Positions 11,534 to 22,123 of a stretch of DNA of 64,000 bases are shown in pieces. Positions within the stretch are counted from its first letter, which is position 1. The number at the start of each line of letters is the position of its first letter. Source of the stretch: Turbatrix aceti (lineage: Eukaryota > Nematoda > Chromadorea > Rhabditida > Panagrolaimidae); the NCBI GenBank assembly GCA_963969345.1, contig OZ017767.1, positions 2,818,739-2,882,738 on the forward strand, given 5' to 3'. The position numbers were made by a program, and so were the translations under genes. The notes below the pieces were generated by a model that was given only the letters and a program-made list of their open reading frames with translations, searched no databases and had not been told where the DNA came from.

Positions 11534-13160
11534 AAACTCACTTTTGATTCCTGGCAGCACAACGACCGCGCCATGGGCACATTTCATCGGTTTCAATGGC
11601 GTGAAACGATTGCTTGGATGTGCTTGTTCATGAGTGACTGGGATGGCACGCGAACTTCTCGAGCGAGTGCGTCTTCAAAAAACCCAGAGTCGGTATCGTA
11701 GGCTGCGAGGCTTGCTTCTGGTCTCCCGAATGGATCGGCAACAGAATTTCTGGCAAAACCGCAGATCAGGTGTTTGGAAGGAAGCGGAGCGTGTCGTTGT
11801 CATCGATCGAGGCCCCATCGGTACCTGGCGGCTTCCAGTCGGGGTAGACAGCTTCGGCTTGGTTCGCTTCTGAAAAAAAATCATAAAAAGATGTATATAA
11901 AATCCTCTTACACTCGGTTTCACATTTTTTTGGGTAGAAAAAAATGTTGCAACAAAATTAGTTTTTTTTGCGGAACTAATTTAACGATTTTTATAAAAAT
12001 AATTTTTTTTAATTGCAAAAAAAATTAGAAAAAAAATATATTGATGAATAAAATACAAAATGAGAAAAAAACCAACCAAAAAAATGTTTCTTTTCCCCCT
12101 TGGCATCTGGGCATCCGGAAACGAGCTTGAGGATGAGCAGAGCCTCTGACACCGGTACAAATCTTGGCTAGGTGGTTTGCGAGACTGTCATTGGTGTGTG
12201 GAATTCCTGAGCGAATTTCGAGCGTGTGCATTTGTGTTCAAAAAACCCAGTGGCTTCCAGGAGGTCTCAAATAGCGTCAAATCGATCTTGTTTGAGGAGC
12301 TTTTTCTGGACAGGCTTGATCCGGTATCACTGTTTCCCATCTTGAAGCGAGAATATCGGGATTGTAGCACGGAATTGGGTTGTCACGGAAAAATCAAGAA
12401 TTGCCTTCTGGCTTCGTTCGATCCAGCTCCTAAAACATAAAAAAACGTTTTTTTTCGCGTAATAATTTTTTTACAGATTTTTGAACCCATGTAAAATTGT
12501 ATTTTAGCTCCCAAAAAAGTTTTTATAAAAAAAATCTGAAAAAAACTCACTTTTGAGGGAAAAAAATGATTCCTGGCAGCACAACGACCGCGCCATGATA
12601 CACATTTCATCTGCATTTGGCTTCATTGGCGTGAAACGATTGGATGTGCTTGTTAATGAGTGACTGGGATGGCACGCGAACTTCTCGAGCGAGTGCGTCT
12701 TCAAAAAACCCAGATTCGGTATCGTAGGCTGCAATGCTTGGTTCTGGTCTCCCGAATGGATCGGCAACAGAATTTCTGGCAAAACCGCAGATCAGGTGTT
12801 TGGAAGGAAGCGGAGCGTGTCGTTGTCATCGATCGAGGCTCCATCGGTACCTGGCGGCTTCCAGTCGGGGTAGACAGCTTTGGCTTGGTTCGCTTCTGAA
12901 AAAAAATCATAAAAAAATGTATATAAAATCCTTCACAATTATTTTAGTAGAAAAAAATATTGCAACAAAAATAGTTTTTTTTGCCGAAATAATTGAACCA
13001 TTTTTATAAAAAATAATTTTTTTTAATTGCAAAAAAATTGGAAAAAAATTATATTGATGAAAACACAAGAATAAAAAATCAAATGAGAAAAAAACTAACC
13101 GAAAAAAATTTTGGGTGTCCTCCTTGGCATCTGGGCATCCGAAATGGACCATTGTCGGAC
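11534..13160 (-). repeat. Two tandem ~1.03 kb units of islands plus intron
   Basis: Island 11534-11873 recurs at 12552-12898 (offset about 1026). Both hold GGCACGCGAACTTCTCGAGC and GGAAGCGGAGCGTGTCGTTG. The following AT intron-like module (about 11930-12060) recurs at 12940-13075, and the beginning of the next island (CTTGGCATCTGGGCATCCG) recurs at 12100 and 13122. Minus-strand acceptors (TTTTTTTCAG) and donors (GTGAGTTTTTTT or GTTAGTTTTTTT) mark the edges. Confidence 0.8.
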
Positions 13161-13696
13161 TGTTGGCGTCTGAGTGTCCGTTGTCGGAGTGCTTGGCGTC
13201 GTTTTGAGTTCCCGATGTTGAGGAAGATGTATCAGGATTCAACGTCGGTTTGTCAGATGCAAAAATGAGATGTTAGCACGGGAGTTTCGTTTCGTCAGTG
13301 CAAAAACTGCGTTTCGATGACTGCGCAAATCCGGGGTGAAATTGACCGTTGTCGGACTGCTGGCGTTGAGGAGGCAGATCCGAGTCGATTCGCTTGTTCG
13401 GAGGCCATTGGATTTGCAGTCGGGATGCACAGTTGGGCTTTTCGAGATCGTGGAAAGCAATGCGGGGGAAGAGAAACCTGGCAAATGATGAAAGTCGTCC
13501 GCTGATGTCGTTCCTGCTTGAGTGGATGGACGGTGCAGGTGTGTTCAGTCGGGGGACTTGCCATGGTCGAATGAGTGGATGACAGGACAGGCAACCGGAA
13601 TGGAGAGCTTGATGAAGCGAAGAACTTGCCACATGCTCGGACAGCGGAGAAGCCAAATGAGCAGAGGTGGCTGGAATTCAAGTTGATGTTCTTGCT
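13161..13696 (-). other. Probable 3' exon region of the gene at 13.7-17.0 kb
   Basis: Downstream of a strong minus-strand acceptor (CAG at 13700-13698) lies about 600 bases that look like an exon and end near a GTTAGT donor at about 13100. Splicing of the neighbouring gene into this acceptor creates an immediate stop, so this would be untranslated. Several frames are open by chance. Confidence 0.35.
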
Positions 13697-16600
13697 TCTG
13701 AAAATTCCTTTTTATAAAACAAAATACTAATAATTACTGTAATAAAATTTTATAGGCTGAGAAAAATTACTTTTTTTGCATTTTTTGCGTATTTTTTAAA
13801 ATAAAAACAATTTGAAACGAATACAATTTATAAATAATTAAAAAAATAAAAATAATTTATATAAAAAATATAAAAATATGCGTAAATAAAAACATACCAT
13901 AGTCGCCTGCCCTGTCGATCAACGAAGACGCCACCCGTCGTGGAATACCGCTGATTGCGCCCGCCGTGAACGACATTCAGCCGTTCAGGCGCCCGCCGAG
14001 CCTGCCGCAAGTTGTAGCGCGGCTGTGGAGGAGGTGGTGGTGTGGGACTCGGGGGCGCGGGGCTGGGAGGAGCGGCGTCGACGACGATGGGCTCAACGTC
14101 TCCGCCAATGAGAAAGGGGTTCTCCATGGCTTCGACGTCGAGTACCCAAGCGTCGTCCATCGGGAACGGGTGGGCGTCGTCGTCTTCCTCGTCGTCGTCT
14201 TCGTCGCTGCCGTTGTCGTCGCCGTCGTTGACAGCTTCGTTGACGTCGCCGAGGGATGCTTCGCCGTCGAAGCCGGCTCCGTCCTCCCAGTGACCGACGT
14301 CTTCCACGATGGCGTCGTAGGCTACCACGACATTGTCGGGAGCCGCGAACAGAACGTCGGCCACCGGTTCGCCACCCTGAGATTCGGACGGGCGGGGTGA
14401 GGCGAGGACGGCCGGTGCTTCGACCTCTGGCGGGATGACGTCGCCGTTCTCGTCATAGTCATCGCCCGTTTCCTCGCTGCGGTGAAGAATCACCTGGGCT
14501 CTGACTGGCGAGTTGACGATGAGGTCGCCGTTGTCATCGTACAACCGCGTCCACGCGTACTGGAGAATGTTCCAGTTGTACGCGGACGGGACGTACGGCG
14601 GGATAAACGGACCCCGAAGGAGAGCCTCAGGAAGTCGGCTCGACGCGTCAGCTGGCGGCGGTGGAACGTAGAAGAGTTCCTCGTTGTGGTCGGCGCCACC
14701 AGCTTCGGCATCATCCTCCGCGTCGACGCTGGCATTCTCATCGTCTTCGGCTTCGTCATCTCCGGCTGCATCGTCGTCATCGTGGCCCGATTCGGACGAT
14801 GTTGGCGCTTCTGCCACAGCCGGGATGACGGAAGAGGCCTGCTCCGCCGGGACCTGCGGTGCCACACGCAGGACCTCTCCGTCGTTCGAGCCGCCGGTGG
14901 TAGCTCCGCTGCCAAGATTCAGCAAGCGGAGGGGCTCGATGAGTTGGTTGTCGACGTCGGTCGACACACGCCGCCTCTTTGCCGGGGGCTCCGTGGAGGA
15001 AGAGCGAGGCCGGCGGAGGTAGACGTGGTCGCCGGAAACGACCGTTGTGGCAGGGGGGACGACGACGGATGAGGAGGGGCCAGGCGCTGCTTCGACGGCG
15101 GCGGCAGCTTTCGCTTTGGCCGAGCTGGCTGGGATGCCAGCAACGGCCGCAGCGGCAGCATGCCGTGGTTGGATGGGCCGCGTACGTCTAGCAGCCGGCG
15201 GCGGAGCACCTCGCGGGTCGGGGTAGGACCTGAGCGTGTCCTGCCACGCCCGAGCTGCCGCGAAGGTGCCCCCGCACCCCATCGGTCGTACCGGTTTGAA
15301 GGCCGGCCGGTTCCGAAGCGGGATGCGGAGCCTCGATCCGGCAGCAGCACGAAAGATGCGCGCTACCGGGGACGATCGGCTCGCTCCGCCATGGCCCTCC
15401 TCGTGGTGGTGTTCGTCGTTGTCGTCGTTGCCGTCGACTGATTGCATGTCGACGTCGCCGTCCCCTTGCAGATCGGCCATCTCGACGTCGGTGTCGCCGT
15501 TGACCGACTCCATGTCGACGTCTGAAAAAAAAATTCATCATAAAAAAGTCAAAATCATTTTTTATAATCTTTTTAATTTTTACAAAATTTTGACCAGAGG
15601 ATTTTTTTCATACAAAATTTTCTAATTTTTTTTTTTGAACTTTTGAATTCTGTGATACTTTTCTAACAATCACAGAATTTTTTTGAAACAAAATGCGAAA
15701 TTGCTAGAAAAGTTCAATTACAGCCTGTTTTTGACCGGATGGGGACAAAATTCATGATAAATTTACAAATATTCGAATTCAGGTGATAAAAAACATGATG
15801 TGCACATTGAACAAAAAAATCATGTTAGCTGGTGAAGAGAACTGACATTATAAAAAAAACAAAAAAATATTCCGAACAACTTTTTTGAAGACAAGCAAAA
15901 TTCAAAAAAGTTAAGAAGACAGAAAAAAAATCGAAAAAAAAAGAATTTGGATAGCAACAGCCTCCGGGCATAAAAATTCATTACAACGTGTAGAGTAACA
16001 AATATTCGAATTTTACTGAAAATCGAAAGTGAAAAAATTCAGTCAAGAGAATGTCATGAATAGGAATCAATTTAGCAAAAATCAGGTAATAAAAAAACAG
16101 GATGTACATATTGAACAAAAAAATCATGTTAGCTGGTGAAGAGAACTGACATTATAAAAAAAACAAAAAAATATTCCGAACAACTTTTTTGAAGACAAGC
16201 AAAATTCAAAAAAGTTAAGAAGACAGAAAAAAAATCGAAAAAAAAAGAATTTGGATAGCAACAGCTTCCGGGCACAAAAATTCATTACAACGTGTAGAGT
16301 AACAAATATTCGAATTTTACTGAAAATCGAAAGTGAAAAAATTCAGTCAAGAGAATGTCATGAATAGGAATCAATTTAGCAAAAATCAGGTAATAAAAAA
16401 AACAGGGTGTACATATTGAACAAAAAAATCATGTTAGCTGGTGAAGAGAACTGACATTATAAAAAAAACAAAAAAAAATATTCCGAACAACTTTTTTGAG
16501 AACAAACAAAATTCAAAAAGTTTAAAAAAAAGACAGTAAAAAATCGAAAAAAAAAGAAATTTGGGTGCGTAGTTGTTTCAAATTTCTTTTCATTAATTTT

Positions 16601-16955
16601 TTTATTAAAAAAATCATGATCAAAAAAAATAGTTGAGGATTTTTTCCCATTCCCAGAAGATGAAGCAAAAAAAGTCATTAGTGAAGATTTTATAAAAAAA
16701 CAACAAGTTGATAAATAAATGTTACTCACCTTCGACGGCTTCTGCTTGGCAAAGTCCCAGGGCGTCCGAATACGCCTGCTCCTGGTTGCCCTGAAGCAGA
16801 CGGGCATCTTCAGCCCCTGACTCCTGTCGCCGAGGCGACATCCCCGCTCGCGCCGATGCAGTTGGAGGAGGTGGCGATGGCGAGCGGGGTGGAGTGCGAC
16901 GGTGCCCGGAGGCATTCGCCGCGTCGCTCGAAGTTTGGTCGTTCTTCGATGGCAT
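13697..16955 (-). CDS. Unrecognised acidic/proline-rich protein with RYxLR C-terminus
   Basis: I do not recognise the family. Three-exon model on the minus strand: exon 1 16955-16730 (75 codons plus 1 base, Ser/Pro/Ala-rich), intron 16729-15522, exon 2 15521-13898, then a donor GTATGT. Joining exon 1 to exon 2 keeps the frame (phase 1). Joining exon 2 to the next acceptor at 13698 gives TG|A, a stop made across the junction, so the protein would be about 616 residues. It has acidic tracts, Ala- and Pro-rich linkers, a PPAKRRR-like basic patch that could be a nuclear signal, and an Arg-Tyr-Asn-Leu-Arg tail followed by basic residues. That tail recalls the end of the next gene (18.2-20.2 kb). 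If the last intron were retained, translation would run on about 20 residues into Tyr/Phe-rich sequence. Confidence 0.55.
15780..16560. repeat. Intronic tandem repeat, unit about 304-305 bp, 2.6 copies
   Basis: The word CATGTTAGCTGGTGAAGAGA occurs at 15821, 16125 and 16430. The intervening sequence is nearly identical between copies, including CAACGTGTAGAGTAACAAAT. It fills most of the first intron (15522-16729) of the minus-strand gene at 13.7-17.0 kb. Confidence 0.9.
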
Positions 16956-17640
16956 CTTGAAAAGATAACTTTAATTAAAAATTTTTCTTGCCATCAACTT
17001 TATTTTCGTGCCGAGAACCCTGATCAGGCTTTTTTTGATACCCCCGCTTTCCCTTGTTGGCATGATGGTTGTGTGTGCGCGCAGTTCTCCCGCACAATCA
17101 ACCACTGCTTTTCTTGTCACTGCGCTGCTGCTGCTGCCAACTTTTTTTTGGCCATTGTTGTTATCCAGGATTTTTGAATTTACGTTTTTACGACTTCTAA
17201 CAACAATGTTACAGTAATTTATAAGTTACAGCGAAAAAAATGTTTGCAACAAAAATTTTTTTTTTTTGCCGAACTAATTTAACGATTTTTATAAAAAATA
17301 TTTTTTTATTGCAAAAAAATGGAAAAAAATTATATTGATGAAAACACGAAAATAAATGGGACGTTCATAATTTTTTTCATAATTTTTGCAGTACTTTATA
17401 AGTTACAGTGAAAAAAATGTTTGCAACAAAATAGTTTTTTGTCTAACTAATTTAACGATTTTAATGAAAAAATAATTTTTTTAATTGCGAAAAAAAATTG
17501 GAAAAAAAATATATTGATGAAAACACGAAAATGAAATGCAAAATAAAAAAAAACTAACCGAAAGAAATTCGAGGTGGTGGAAGGAAGGCGAGAAAAAAGA
17601 AAAAAAAACCAGGAGACGAGAAGATAGGAGCCAGGAGTCG
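16956..17640. repeat. AT-rich spacer with two more copies of the intron-like module
   Basis: The roughly 130-base module seen at 11930-12060 and 12940-13075 (ATGTTGCAACAAA..., AACTAATTTAACGATTTT, ATATTGATGAAAACACGAA) is present again at about 17220-17355 and 17400-17535. The remaining sequence holds nothing recognisable. Confidence 0.7.
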
Positions 17641-17930
17641 CAGATCAGTAGGCAAGCCGGTGGTCTGGTATGCTTACTGTCCGCCTCGGGGTGCTTAAAA
17701 ATATAAATATTTATTAATTTACGTGAATTACAAAATTGTTTTATATACAAGTTGCTGTTTTGACCAAAAATTATTTCTTATTGTTTATAAAAAATGGACA
17801 GTTTTTGAAGCCCAAAAAATCCGGTTTTAAAAAAAATCTAATGTGCTGGATATTTTTTTATTTTTTTTATTTAAAAAAATACAAACCTCTTGGCCGGCGA
17901 GGAGGATGGACGCGTACCGTCGATTGAACT
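17640..17930 (-). pseudogene. Decayed duplicate of the 3' end of the next gene
   Basis: This segment aligns with 18190-18490, which holds the last intron and splice sites of the gene at 18221-20225. It keeps the CCTCTTGGCCGGCGAGGAGG exon end, the CAAACC donor context and the CGCCTCGGGGTGCTTAAAAA acceptor region. The exon part then diverges and no upstream coding exon is attached. It looks like a partial tandem duplication that is no longer a gene. Confidence 0.6.
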
Positions 17931-18220
17931 GGCGAACATCTCGAAGACGACTGGTTGACCTGTTTTGCCACGAGACATGACATAGGATCTGCAGGAGAAG
18001 CAGTGGTGTGGTACTGTCAGGGAAATTGAGGTGCGAGAAGGCCCAGAAGATGATAAAATCCAGAAGCACCTTGATATTGATGGAAACACCGGAGTACGGA
18101 GCACCATGCGTTGGGCGAGGACATCGAAGAGAAAAAAAAGAAGAACATGTAGAAAAAAAACGAAGAAAATAGGAAGAGCCAGAATCGCGGAACAGTGGAT
18201 CAGCCGGTGGCCTGGCATGA

Positions 18221-20225
18221 TTACTGACCGCCTCGGGGTGCTTAAAAATAAAAACACATTAATTAACGTGAATTACAAAAATGCAAAATTGTTTTATGCA
18301 CCATACAAGTTGCTGGTTTGGCCAAAAAATATTTCTTATTGTTTATAAAAAAAATAGATAGTTTTTGAAAAACAAAAAAATCCGATTTTATAAAAAAAAA
18401 TCTGGTGTGTTGGATATTTTTTTTTATTTGAAAAAAAAACAAACCTCTTGGCCGGCGAGGAGGATCGACGCGTACCGTCGATTCCTCGACGTACGTCGGG
18501 ACTTTCTTTCCACCGACGACCCGGAGCTGGCCGACTTCGAGACGCCGCGTCGGCTGGCGGTCACGAAGTCCGTAGCGTCGAGGATGGCCAGGCTCGTTCG
18601 CCGCATGCGACGTGGTGGAGGACTGGGTGGCTTCCAGTTCGGGAAACGACGGGGCCTGGGACGTGCGGATGAGAGACGAAAGAGCTGCGGGGGCGGGAGT
18701 GGCTGGCGCCGATCCGATCAGACTTGACGGACCCGATCCGAAATCCGACGCCGAAGCGCCGAACCAGAGCGCGGCCTGCGATGGAGAGCTTGCCTCTTCT
18801 GCCGAATCGGTTGCCGGGGCGTTGACCAGAGACGAGAGCGAGCGCTGGAATGCCGGAGAAGTGGTCGCAGCGGGCGACGCCGGAGAATTGGCCGCGGGAG
18901 TCGGAGGACGGAGTTGAGAGGCGGAGTTGCGAGTGCGGGACGAGGTGGAAGTCGGAGTCGGGGCTCTGCGGACAGCCGGAGCGGAGGGAGCAGTCGGAGC
19001 CGGAGCCTGCGAGGCCGGAGTAGGAGCATGCGGGGCCGGAATCGGAGCTGCAGACGGAGCAAGCGAGGCAGGTGTTGGAGCACGCGAAGCGGAAGTCGGA
19101 GTAGCGGCAGGAGTGGTCAAAACGGGCGTGGCACTGGACTGAGTCGAAGCGGTGACAGCGGACGTGGCAGGAACCGGAGCAGTCGTCAAAGCAGGAACCA
19201 GAGCGGAGGGCGACGATGTGCGACGACGACGTGCTTCCGGTTGACCAGCAGCATCGGATCCGCGGCGCTTCAGGGACAAGCGATCCGTGGACGATGAGGC
19301 CGACGCTTGGACGATGGCCTGGGCTCCTTGAACAGCTGCCGGGGTCGACGGGGAGTTTGCTGGCACGCTGAGCGTGTCCCAATCGTCTTCTGTAGCCTCG
19401 ATGGCCTTTTCCAATTTGGCAGGAAGCACGATTGGGAGGCTCAGGTCTACCTCCGGCATGATGATGCTGCCGACAGTGCCGTCGGTGGGCCCCATGGAGT
19501 CATCCATGCCAGACACCTGGTGCAGGTGCTCCATGGCATGCTTCCTGACTGAAAATTTGTCAATAAAAAATGTTTTTTTGCTCATTCAAAAACTTACGCT
19601 GCTCCAGCTCCCGCCACTGACGGTACCGCGTAATCCTGGAACGGACCTCGCGCTTCCGTTCCAGGATGCAGAGGATGTTTAACAGGGCGGTGATCGCCCT
19701 GTTCTGCTGCGACTTACACGCTGCCGGGCTGAACAGCAGGTGTCTGACCTTGTCTATGGCGACTTGGCCAAACACCGCGCCGTTCACGGTGTTGAGGTAG
19801 AGCTCCGCGTGCTCCACCGTTTGCAGCACCAGCAGCGTGTGCAGCCTACGCGGAACCTCAAGCTCCAAATTCTGCGGCACTAAAAAAAATTTTTATATAA
19901 AATTTTTTTGTGATTTCAAAAACATACCCCGTCCGCTTCCGTCCAGCGCCAGGAACCTGTCGTTCATGGCGAACTTCAGGCGCTCCCTCTCCGCCGCCTC
20001 CAAGACGTTGAGCAGGCCATTGAGGGCCTGCTCGCGGTCCTCCAGTCGAGCGCCTGGATTGGAGAGCAGAGTCTTGACGCCCGGGATGTCAATGGGCGCC
20101 CAGACAATGCTATCCAGGCTGCGGAGATAGTACTCCGCGTGCTCTGGAGTTTTCAGGGCGAAGAGGGCCTGGACCGTCTTTGTCCGGATCGCTTCGACGG
20201 CAGGGGTGTTCGTCGTTGAGGACAT
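18221..20225 (-). CDS. Unrecognised protein with two copies of a ~85-residue domain
   Basis: Four-exon model: 20225-19928, 19879-19598, 19548-18445 and 18240-18221, total 1704 nt, 567 residues. Introns 1 and 2 are only 48 and 49 bp; all junctions are phase 1 and keep frame. Exons 1 and 2 each carry one copy of a helical-looking domain sharing Thr-x-Glu-His-Ala-Glu-x-Tyr-Leu (residues 26-34 and 120-128) and a later Ala-Leu-x-x-Leu-Leu-Asn-(Val/Ile)-Leu, so exon 2 looks like a duplicated exon. Residues after about 195 are a long Ala/Pro/Ser/Thr-rich, probably disordered region. The C-terminus has Arg-Arg-Tyr-Gly-Leu-Arg and a basic, Val-rich end. The last exon adds only six codons before TAA. 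The donor of exon 3 is GTTTGT, which is unusual but is used elsewhere in this window. Function unknown; the domain matches nothing I can name. Confidence 0.7.
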
Positions 20226-20571
20226 CGTGGGTTGTAAGAATTTCAAACGTTGTACGATGAAGCGTGCACAGGTAAACTGTGAGGTTTGTTCGTCCAAAAT
20301 TTGCTATGTGTTTTTGTTATTTTGTAATTTGCATGACGCGTTTTTTTTGAGTGCATTTCTTGTCATTTCCCGGGTGCAAACTACGACAACAAGCCTGATA
20401 AATTTGCATTCATTCAAAAACATAGCAAAAAGTTTGATATCGTTCCGGCGATGCCAAACGATATCTGGATGCAATGATTGTTGGTGTATGGCAATGATTT
20501 TTGGAATTTTGAAGTATAAATCGTTCCAAAAAACATATTTTCAAGGAACCCTCCGGGCGGCCCAGCTTTCG

Positions 20572-20643
20572 GCCCATGTAGTATAGTGGTTAGTATCCGA
20601 CGTTGTGGCCGTCGTGACGGTGGTTCGATTCCACCCATGGGCA
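20572..20643 (+). tRNA. tRNA-His (GTG)
   Basis: A 72-base cloverleaf. Acceptor GCCCATG (20572-20578) pairs with CATGGGC (20636-20642), discriminator A. The anticodon stem CGACG/CGTCG flanks loop TTGTGGC with anticodon GTG at 20605-20607. T arm GGTGG-TTCGATT-CCACC at 20619-20635. The D arm has the TATAGTGGTTAGTA form typical of metazoan tRNA-His. There is no intron and no encoded CCA. The 5' G that is added to tRNA-His after transcription is not part of the count. Confidence 0.96.
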
Positions 20644-20647
20644 ACTC

Positions 20648-20655
20648 TTTTTTTT
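20648..20655 (+). terminator. Pol III T-run terminator of tRNA-His
   Basis: Eight T residues four bases after the tRNA end. Confidence 0.85.
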
Positions 20656-20689
20656 ATTTTACAACAAAAAAATATAAAAACGAAATAAA

Positions 20690-21413
20690 TTACTGGTATT
20701 GTGGTTTTTTATCGATGACTTCGGCTTCGGAAGAAGAACTAGAAGAAATCGGAGCAAGCACGGATGATGAAGCGGCCGACTTTTGCGAAGCAGAAGAAGC
20801 CGGTATTTTTTTGGAGGTTTTGTCCGCGGCATCCATGGCCTTTGCGTCCAGTTGTGCCTTCATCGCTGTCTGATAGACGGGTCCATAATGTTTTTTGTAG
20901 AACTGAAAAAAATCGCTGCGAGAGTTTGTCAAAACTCATTTTAGAAAACCGTACCTCTTCCATGGCAGCGTTGGCTGGATTTTCAAAAAGCCTTGCCAAC
21001 ATCGTAGCATTTGGATACGCACCGCAGCATCCCGAAGTCGTGCCCCCGGGCGTAATATCATCCATCATCGGTCCATTCGTAAATTCAAAAGCCGTACTCG
21101 TCTCCAGGATGTTGGCTTCGTTGAAGAGAACCTTCTGGACGCGACTCAGACGTGTGCCAAAAAGATCGAACCATTCCCAGAGAAAGTAGCCAAAGACCAT
21201 TGTCACGAAACCGAGGAAGGGTCCCATCGAAAAAAGGGCCGAGACGCCGACGTGCACGAGTCCGAAGCAGAAGAGGCTCATCAGCGTTGGCAGATAAGTC
21301 AAATGGTGGTAGCTGCCGGTGGATTCGTCCGAGGATGCTTCGACCGCGTCGTTTCTCGGCGACGCCGGCGCCAACGTGGTAAATGAAGTCACGGACGTAG
21401 CTGCTGCTGCCAT
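20690..21413 (-). CDS. Small two-helix membrane protein, family not recognised
   Basis: Two exons, 21413-20955 and 20902-20690, joined phase 0 across a 52-bp intron (GTACGG...TTTCAG); 223 residues. Residues about 40-82 hold two hydrophobic segments separated by a short loop and end in Trp-Glu-Trp-Phe-Asp-Leu-Phe-Gly, which suggests a hairpin in a membrane. The N-terminus is Ala/Ser/Thr-rich. The middle has a Gly/Thr/Cys-rich loop, and the C-terminal ~45 residues are Ser/Lys-rich and probably disordered. There is no signal peptide. It is transcribed away from EIF1AD (ATGs 711 bp apart), so the two may share a promoter region. Its stop lies only 46 bp from the convergent tRNA-His. I cannot give a function. 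Confidence 0.75.
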
Positions 21414-22123
21414 TTAGTGCGATTTCTGATCTTGTAAGCTATTTCGATGCGTTTTCCTATCTTCCAAGATGCGTGAGAAATTTTAATTTTTATAAAAAAA
21501 TCTGTGCTAATTTTGGTCTGAACATGAAAAAACACAAAAAAAAGGCGCATTTTGTCCCAAAAAATATCTAAAATTCTTAATGTTACAAAAATACAATACC
21601 AACAAACAGTAATATTCTTTGGTTACCTTTATTTTGGTGTTATTTACTTCTTGGATTACGTTCACCTTTTTTGCGCAAAATTTTGCAATCAAAATTTTTC
21701 TTGGCGTTGTGTCCTGAACAACTTCGCAGTCGAGCGTTTTCTGTACATTTCGGCGATCTTTTGCGTCAAATCAATCTTCTATTTTTGTCGTTGTTGCGTG
21801 CCTTGTCATCACGCATTTACCTGATTGTGTTTAATTTTCTACGCTACTGATTGTCTAGCTAGACACGGTACCTGAGTCGTCCTCGGTTTGCTAACCATTG
21901 ACGGCCTCTTGGTTGTTTTCGTTTTTTGTCAATTATTTTATGATTATTGGCCGACTACGCAGCTGGAAATTTGTCTTTGAACGTTACAAATCCAAAAGGT
22001 TGGTTAATTTTTGAGGCAAGGGAATTGGTTACAATCAAAATTGATTTTGGACGTTGATTACGGCTTTTTACGATTATTTGGGGTTATTTTCGTTGTTTTT
22101 CAGTTAGCGAAGCAGTCAACACC
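21414..22123. promoter_or_regulatory. Divergent intergenic region with a 5' UTR splice acceptor
   Basis: Separates the start of the minus-strand membrane-protein gene from EIF1AD. A T-rich tract ending in TTTTTCAG about 20 bases before the EIF1AD ATG marks the end of a 5' UTR intron or a trans-splice acceptor; the sequence cannot distinguish these. No clear TATA box is seen for either gene. Confidence 0.5.

Noticed and set aside
14482..15072. Plus-strand open frame of 196 codons
   Set aside because: It is the antisense of the large GC-rich exon of the minus-strand gene, which has consistent splice signals and frame continuity.
15780..16560. CRISPR-like array
   Set aside because: Long near-identical 304-bp tandem units without short repeat/unique spacer structure, in a eukaryotic intron.
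18561..19382. Second minus-strand frame of 273 codons
   Set aside because: Out-of-frame shadow of the Ala/Pro-rich exon; the other frame joins upstream exons in phase and ends in a bounded exon.
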